Source: Pseudarthrobacter sp. NamE5
GTDB lineage: Bacteria; Actinomycetota; Actinomycetes; Actinomycetales; Micrococcaceae
DNA length: 64,000 bases
NCBI RefSeq assembly: GCF_005796225.1
Contig: NZ_VAHO01000018.1
Location: 1 to 64,000 of the forward strand
Reading direction: 5' to 3'
Made by a program: the position numbers and the translations under genes. Under the pieces are notes generated by a model, which worked only from the letters and a program-made list of their open reading frames with translations, was not told the origin of the DNA and searched no databases. Positions 59,390 to 64,000 of the stretch are shown here, piece by piece (within the stretch, counting starts at the first letter, position 1; every line of letters starts with the position of its first letter).

Positions 59390-60412
59390 ATGGCGAGTGA
59401 ACAGACCACCCTCACAGTCCAGGGCCCCCACGGCGAGCGCGAGATGCGCATATCGAGCCCGGGCAGGGTGATCTGGCCCGAACCGGGAATCACCAAACTG
59501 GATCTGGCCCGCTACATCTGTGACGTGGGGGAGGCCTTCATCGCGGCCAACGGTGACCGGCCGGTGGCGCTGCAAAGGTTCTCCAGCAGTATTGACGGCG
59601 AGATGTTCTTTTCGAAGAACCCGCCCAAAGGTGCCCCGGAGTTCATCCGGTCCGTGAAAGTGGTTTTCCCCAGTGCCCGCTCCCATCCCATGCTGATCCT
59701 TGACGAACCCGCAGCCGCGGTGTGGGCCGTGCAGATGAACACGATCGTGTTCCACCCTTGGCCCTCCCGGGCAGCTAACACGGACAATCCCGACCAGCTG
59801 CGGATCGATCTCGACCCGCAGCCCGGAACGGATTTTGATGACGCAGTCCCCGCCGCGCTGGCGCTGAGGGAGGTCCTGGCCGAGGCCGGCCTGCATTCGT
59901 TCATCAAGACCTCCGGCAACCGTGGGCTGCACGTCTACGCGCCCATCGAGCCCACCCGGGAATTTCTTGACGTCCGGCACGCGGTCATTGCCGCGGCCCG
60001 CGAACTGGAGCGGCGCATGCCGGACAAGGTCACCACCGCGTGGTGGAAGGAAGAACGCGGCCGGCGGGTCTTCGTGGACTTCAACCAGGCCAACCGGGAC
60101 CGGACCATCGCCGGCGCCTACAGCCCCCGGCCGCTGCCCCATGCACCGGTGTCCTGCCCCATCACCTGGGATGAACTGGAAACGGTGGACCCGCGGAACT
60201 TCACCATCCTGACCGTGCCGGACCGGCTCAAGTCGGTGGGTGACCCTTGGGCGGACATGAACAGCAACCCCGGAACCATCGACACCCTGCTGCAGTGGTG
60301 GGAGCGCGACCTTAAGGCAGGGCAGGGTGAGCTGCCCTTCCCGCCGGACTATCCGAAAATGCCGGGCGAGCCACCCAGGGTGCAGCCCAGTCGGGCGCGG
60401 AAGCAGGACTGA
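59390..60412 (+). CDS. Stand-alone LigD-type polymerase domain (NHEJ primase-polymerase)
   Basis: I start at the ATG giving MASEQTTLTV. The 340-residue protein is only the polymerase part of LigD: VIWPEPGITKLDLARYI, the metal-binding Asp pair in LRIDLDPQPG, TSGNRGLHVYAPI, and the late Asp in RVFVDFNQANRDRTIAGAYS. It should add nucleotides at DNA ends, preferring ribonucleotides. No ligase, phosphoesterase or Ku gene lies in the window, so the other NHEJ parts would be elsewhere. Confidence 0.93.
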   Translation: MASEQTTLTVQGPHGEREMRISSPGRVIWPEPGITKLDLARYICDVGEAFIAANGDRPVALQRFSSSIDGEMFFSKNPPKGAPEFIRSVKVVFPSARSHPMLILDEPAAAVWAVQMNTIVFHPWPSRAANTDNPDQLRIDLDPQPGTDFDDAVPAALALREVLAEAGLHSFIKTSGNRGLHVYAPIEPTREFLDVRHAVIAAARELERRMPDKVTTAWWKEERGRRVFVDFNQANRDRTIAGAYSPRPLPHAPVSCPITWDELETVDPRNFTILTVPDRLKSVGDPWADMNSNPGTIDTLLQWWERDLKAGQGELPFPPDYPKMPGEPPRVQPSRARKQD

Positions 60413-60471
60413 CGGAACCGGACGGGCGGGGACGGGACAGCGGAAGCTGCAGGCCGCCGTCGTCCGTGGTG

Positions 60472-61092
60472 CTACTCAAACCGGGACGGATTCCCGGTTC
60501 CGCGGCGGACTACCTCTGCCACTCCGCTGGAAAAATCCACCACAGTGGTGGGCTCGGAACCGCAGTCGCCGGCATCGATCACGGCGTCCACCTGGTGGTC
60601 CAGGCGCTCCTTGATGTCCCACCCCTGGGTCAGCGGGTCCTCCTCGTCAGGCAGCAGCAGGGTGCTGGACAGCAGCGGCTCGCCCAGTTCTGCCAGCAGC
60701 GCCTGGACGACGCGGTTGTCCGGAATCCTGACACCTACGGTCTTCTTCTTCGGGTGCAGCAGCCGCTTGGGAACCTCCTTCGTGGCCGGAAGGATGAAGG
60801 TGTAGCCCCCGGGCGTGACAGCTTTGATGCTGCGGAAGACGTCGTTGCCGACGTTCACGAACTGGCCCAGTTGGCCGAAGTCGCGGCAGACCAGCGTGAA
60901 GTGGTGCTTGTCGTCCAGCCGGCGGATGGTCCTGATCCGGTCAAGCGCGTCCCTGTTGCCCATTTGTGCCCCCAGCGCGTAGCAGGAATCCGTGGGGTAG
61001 GCGAGCAGCCCGCCATCGAGCACTATTTTGACCGCCTGGGTGATTGCACGCGGCTGCGGGTCCTGCGGGTGAACGTCAAAGTATCTGGCCAT
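60472..61092 (-). CDS. Sua5/YciO/YrdC-family protein
   Basis: I start at the ATG giving MARYFDVHPQ; the frame extends 13 codons upstream without support. The 206-residue protein has the family pocket GGLLAYPTDSCYALG, the KRxR-like IRTIRRLDDKHHFTLVCRDF and TPGGYTFILPATKEVPKRLL, then VGVRIPDN. The wording is closest to YciO, a paralogue of the TsaC threonylcarbamoyl-AMP synthase. It may therefore not be the main tRNA t6A enzyme. Confidence 0.9.
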   Translation of the reverse strand: MARYFDVHPQDPQPRAITQAVKIVLDGGLLAYPTDSCYALGAQMGNRDALDRIRTIRRLDDKHHFTLVCRDFGQLGQFVNVGNDVFRSIKAVTPGGYTFILPATKEVPKRLLHPKKKTVGVRIPDNRVVQALLAELGEPLLSSTLLLPDEEDPLTQGWDIKERLDHQVDAVIDAGDCGSEPTTVVDFSSGVAEVVRRGTGNPSRFE

Positions 61093-61216
61093 GCCCCTGA
61101 GCCTACGGGCAGGCGGGCCCTGGCGCACCACCCGCTGCAGCCCCTACCGTGCCGCCCTCCCATGAGGCAGGATGTTGTCTGGTTCCACCATGTTCCATCC
61201 CCTTAGGAGATTCGTC

Positions 61217-61651
61217 ATGCCGACCACACTGAACCCCTACCTTGGTTTCCGCGACAACGCCCGCGAGGCCATGAACTTTTACCAGTCGGTCTTCGGCGGT
61301 GAACTGACCCTGAGCACATTTGGTGATTTCCAGGCCACCCAGGACCCCGAGGAATCGGAGAAAATCATGCACAGCATGCTGACCACGCCCCAGGGGATGG
61401 TGCTCATGGGAGCCGACACCCCGAACAGCATGGACTTCAGTCCAGGCTCCGCCATCTCCATCTCCCTCAGCGGAGACGACGAAACGGAACTCCGCGGTTA
61501 CTACGAAAAGCTCAGCGGCGACGGCGGGATGGTCACCGTTGCCATGGAGCGGGCTCCGTGGGGGGACATCTTCGGCATGTGCACGGACCGCTTCGGAATC
61601 GCGTGGCTGGTTAACGTGAACGCTCCGTTGGGCACCACGGGCGCGCCGTAG
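61217..61651 (+). CDS. VOC-family (PhnB-like) protein
   Basis: I start at the ATG giving MPTTLNPYLG because TAGGAG lies just before it. The 144-residue protein has paired beta-alpha-beta repeats of the glyoxalase/bleomycin fold: YLGFRDNAREAMNFYQSVFG, then MLTTPQGMVLMGADTP and WGDIFGMCTDRFGIAWLVNV. PhnB-like members are common and mostly uncharacterised. The usual metal ligands are not all evident, so enzymatic activity is uncertain. Confidence 0.9.
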   Translation: MPTTLNPYLGFRDNAREAMNFYQSVFGGELTLSTFGDFQATQDPEESEKIMHSMLTTPQGMVLMGADTPNSMDFSPGSAISISLSGDDETELRGYYEKLSGDGGMVTVAMERAPWGDIFGMCTDRFGIAWLVNVNAPLGTTGAP

Positions 61652-61698
61652 CTGCGTGCCCTCCTGCAGCAGCAAAACCTTCAGGTCCTGGTCCTGCC

Positions 61699-62385
61699 AT
61701 GGAGTCCCTCCTTGAGTTCCTTGCTGACAAATGGTGGATGGTCTTTCCGCTGGCAGCGCTGACCGGCCACTGGGCCAACTCGTGGCGGAAGGCCGGCGAG
61801 CGGCGGCACCAGCGCAGGGTTGAACTGTACAAGCTCAAGAACCAGTCCCGGGAGGCGGAGCGGGCTTCGGAGGCGGAGGTTGAAGCACTGATGGCTGCCC
61901 ATGACGCCGCCAACAAGCGGTGGCTGGAGTACGAGCTCGATGTGGGGAAGCTCATCGACTTTCCGCTCATGACCGATGTCCGCGAGCCCCTAACCGTGGC
62001 GTTCCTGCGCGCGAAAAGGGAAGCGGACGGCCAGCACCCTCGCCGTGCCGCTGACATCACATCGCCCTCCCGGCTGGAGTCGTACCGGCGGGCCGTTGAC
62101 AGTTTTGCGGTGGCTTTGGAGGTCGCCGAGCGGGAAGCGCGGCGGATCCGCGACAGCAAATTCACCGGCCCCGAGCGGCAGCGGCTTGCCACCGCCCGGA
62201 AGCTTCTCAACATTGCTGAGAACCAGGCCGCTACACCGGCTGAACGGCAGGCGGCCTACAGGCGGGTGCGCCGTGAACTGGACGGCCTCATTGTCCTCCC
62301 GGACGCCGCTGTGGCTTCCCTGGAGGAGCGGATGGCACCCGGGCTGGAGGGCGGCCGGCGACCTACAGAGTTCCGTCAGGGTTGA
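61699..62385 (+). CDS. Membrane-anchored helical protein of unknown function
   Basis: This 228-residue protein has one N-terminal hydrophobic segment (WWMVFPLAALTGHWANSW) and then a basic, highly charged helical body (RRHQRRVELYKLKNQSREAE). Ala/Glu/Arg-rich repeats continue to about residue 205 and likely form coiled coils (ALEVAEREARRIRD, ERQRLATARKLLNIAEN). No enzymatic motif is seen. Similar short proteins occur in Arthrobacter. The body would lie in the cytoplasm. Confidence 0.75.
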   Translation: MESLLEFLADKWWMVFPLAALTGHWANSWRKAGERRHQRRVELYKLKNQSREAERASEAEVEALMAAHDAANKRWLEYELDVGKLIDFPLMTDVREPLTVAFLRAKREADGQHPRRAADITSPSRLESYRRAVDSFAVALEVAEREARRIRDSKFTGPERQRLATARKLLNIAENQAATPAERQAAYRRVRRELDGLIVLPDAAVASLEERMAPGLEGGRRPTEFRQG

Positions 62386-62403
62386 CGGCGGGAGCCGCTG
62401 GAC

Positions 62404-62907
62404 ATGCGTACGCTTTACCTCGACGTTGACGGTGTCATTTGTCCATTCGGCCCTTCCGGCACCACCGGGTGGGGGACCGGCTGGCGGTATTCCGACGCGG
62501 GCCTCCTGCCCGTGGCCTATGCGGCGGAACTGGTGGACGGGCTCAACGGCTTAGCCGCCATGGACGGGGTCCGGTGCGTCTGGCTTACCAGCTGGGAGGA
62601 ACTCGCGCCGCAGTACCTTTGTCCAGCCATCCGCCTGCAGGGGACGCGGTGGCCCGTTTTGACGGCAGATGGAAGCGGCTCGGGGACCGGCTGGTGGAAG
62701 CTACGGGCCCTCCAGCACGATGTGGAAACAACGGGCCCGGAGGTGGTTGCCTGGGTCGATGACCAGCTGGCCTTCGAGGCGGAGGCGCAGTCGTGGGGGA
62801 GGCTCCTTGGCCGGCGGCTCCTCATGGTTTCCCCGGATCCGAGGCAGGGAGTCTCGCCAGCCGAACTGGCGGATATGCGCGCCTTTCTGGAACGGCGGTT
62901 GTTTTGA
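62404..62907 (+). CDS. HAD-like domain protein
   Basis: This 167-residue protein has HAD-superfamily motifs in order: LYLDVDGVICPF (Asp nucleophile and DxD), CVWLTSWEE (motif II Thr), and VAWVDDQLAFEAE (motif IV acidic residues). The cap domain is minimal. Members of this group are likely small-molecule phosphatases. It begins 18 bases after the preceding gene, so they are probably co-transcribed. Confidence 0.85.
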   Translation: MRTLYLDVDGVICPFGPSGTTGWGTGWRYSDAGLLPVAYAAELVDGLNGLAAMDGVRCVWLTSWEELAPQYLCPAIRLQGTRWPVLTADGSGSGTGWWKLRALQHDVETTGPEVVAWVDDQLAFEAEAQSWGRLLGRRLLMVSPDPRQGVSPAELADMRAFLERRLF

Positions 62908-63060
62908 TCTGATGCCCGGGGCGCGTACGATCGGTAGGGCTTTGCGCCGGCTCCGTTAACGCCACAGGTCATTTCGGGTGAACAGCCGGTGAATTAGGCT
63001 GTGCAAGGCAGTCGGGGGAAAAGAAACTGCTGAACGTCGACTCTGCAGATTGGGCAACAG

Positions 63061-64000
63061 GTGGATATCACCTTCATGGTGGCACTGGTCATCGCACTGG
63101 CACTATTTTTCGACTTCACGAACGGCTTCCATGACACCGCGAATGCCATGGCCACGCCCATCGCAACCGGTGCCATCAAACCGAAAACGGCGGTGACCCT
63201 GGCAGCCATCCTGAACCTCGTGGGTGCCTTTCTCTCCACAGAGGTGGCCAAAACGGTTTCCGGCGGCATCATCCGGGAAGGCTCGGACGGCGTCCAGATC
63301 ACGCCGGACATCATCTTTGCAGGCCTTATGGGCGCCATTCTGTGGAACATGATCACGTGGCTCAAGGGGCTGCCGTCGAGTTCCTCACACGCACTCTTCG
63401 GCGGCCTGATTGGTGCAGCCATCGCGGGCATCGGCTTCAACTCGATCAACCTTGAAGGCCTGCTCCAGAAGGTCATCCTCCCGGCCATCTTCGCGCCCCT
63501 GATCGCCGGCATCGTCGCCTACGTCTGCACGCGCCTGGCTTACCTGCTGACCTCACGCCACGACCCGGAGACGGGCAGCAAGCTCACACAGAAGCGCGGC
63601 GGGTTCCGCACCGGGCAGATCTTCACGTCCAGCCTGGTGGCACTGGCCCACGGCACCAATGACGCGCAGAAGACCATGGGCATCATCACGCTGGTGCTGA
63701 TCGCCGCCGGTACCCAGGAGACGGGTTCCGGCCCGCAGTTCTGGGTCATCGCGGCCTGTGCCTTCGCCATCGCCATCGGCACCTACGCCGGCGGATGGCG
63801 CATCATCCGCACCATGGGCGCCGGCCTTACCGAGGTGAAGCCGGCACAGGGCTTTGCCGCCGAAACCAGCACCGCCTCGGCCATCCTGGCGTCCTCGCAC
63901 CTCGGCTTCGCGCTGTCCACCACACAGGTGGCTTCGGGTTCGGTGATCGGCTCCGGCATGGGCCGCAGGGGGACCAGTGTCCGCTGGAGCATGGTGGGCA
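63061..64000 (+). CDS. Inorganic phosphate transporter, PiT family (N-terminal part)
   Basis: The frame from a GTG at 63061 stays open to the end of the window (313 residues seen). It shows VALVIALALFFDFTNGFHDT, ANAMATPIATGAIKPKTAVT and the second repeat SLVALAHGTNDAQKTMGIIT, the paired signatures of PiT transporters, with the phosphate/cation Asn-Asp residues. About seven membrane helices are visible. An ATG five codons later could also start it. The family co-transports phosphate with H+ or Na+ and metal ions. Confidence 0.93.
   Translation, partial: MDITFMVALVIALALFFDFTNGFHDTANAMATPIATGAIKPKTAVTLAAILNLVGAFLSTEVAKTVSGGIIREGSDGVQITPDIIFAGLMGAILWNMITWLKGLPSSSSHALFGGLIGAAIAGIGFNSINLEGLLQKVILPAIFAPLIAGIVAYVCTRLAYLLTSRHDPETGSKLTQKRGGFRTGQIFTSSLVALAHGTNDAQKTMGIITLVLIAAGTQETGSGPQFWVIAACAFAIAIGTYAGGWRIIRTMGAGLTEVKPAQGFAAETSTASAILASSHLGFALSTTQVASGSVIGSGMGRRGTSVRWSMVG

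Noticed and set aside
1..64000. CRISPR arrays, prophage, complete IS elements or secondary-metabolite clusters
   Set aside because: No regularly spaced repeats, transposase genes, phage structural genes or large modular synthases were seen in the window.

Overview
The window looks like chromosomal DNA of a high-GC soil actinobacterium of the Micrococcaceae, most likely Arthrobacter or Pseudarthrobacter. This rests on the GC-rich third codon positions, many GTG starts, actinobacterial families (SCO1664-type kinase-like protein, MSMEG_4193-type phosphatase, ANTAR protein) and solute importers that lack their own sugar ATPase. No rRNA, tRNA, CRISPR array or intact mobile element was seen.

Region A (1-14182) is an amino-acid catabolic locus around a GntR regulator. 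A minus-strand unit encodes an ornithine-cyclodeaminase/mu-crystallin-type enzyme, bifunctional PutA, five small proteins, a thiamine-diphosphate enzyme and the start of an aldehyde dehydrogenase that resembles succinate-semialdehyde dehydrogenase. A plus-strand unit encodes a complete polar amino-acid ABC importer and a DadA-like FAD oxidoreductase. A near-identical 11-bp imperfect palindrome lies in front of the cyclodeaminase gene, the regulator gene and the importer, so all three units probably answer to the regulator. A coherent reading is D-proline (or another precursor of pyrroline-2-carboxylate) to L-proline to glutamate, then possibly 2-oxoglutarate to succinate semialdehyde to succinate. 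The last two steps are speculative.

Region B (14183-17281) holds a serine-recombinase scrap, a GNAT acetyltransferase, a CynX-type MFS exporter and a frameshifted small gene. Region C (17436-25071) is a ThuA-type sugar operon (two Gfo/Idh/MocA oxidoreductases, binding protein, two permeases, ThuA) with a divergent LacI regulator. Region D (25161-37307) resembles a xyloglucan-oligosaccharide utilisation locus: GH3 glucosidase, Tat-exported lipoprotein binding protein, two Lpl-type permeases, LacI regulator, GH42 beta-galactosidase and YicI-like GH31 alpha-xylosidase. Neither sugar importer has an ATPase gene here. LacI-type AANCGNTT sites mark the promoters in C and D.

Region E (37628-43160) starts with an intact TIM-barrel isomerase and then becomes a gene graveyard: a Gfo/Idh gene with several frameshifts and a deletion, a second Gfo/Idh truncated and joined head-on to the start of a molybdopterin oxidoreductase gene, a truncated N-acetyltransferase, and later a GAF-ANTAR gene with its middle missing. 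An intact ArsR-CDF-DsbA metal-efflux operon sits among them. Region F (43161-47641) has a lytic transglycosylase, an SMP-30 lactonase with an aldo/keto reductase, a cyclodeaminase-family protein and a broken alpha/beta hydrolase.

Region G (47721-64000) is more conserved chromosome: the SCO1664/MSMEG_4193 pair (without the usual DUF3090 gene between them), a MoxR-like ATPase/VWA pair, a 5'-3' exonuclease, a CBS protein, small membrane proteins behind a phased repeat, HrpB helicase, an alpha/beta hydrolase, a stand-alone LigD-type polymerase, a YciO/Sua5 protein, a VOC protein, a membrane-anchored helical protein, a HAD-like protein and a PiT phosphate transporter that runs off the end.
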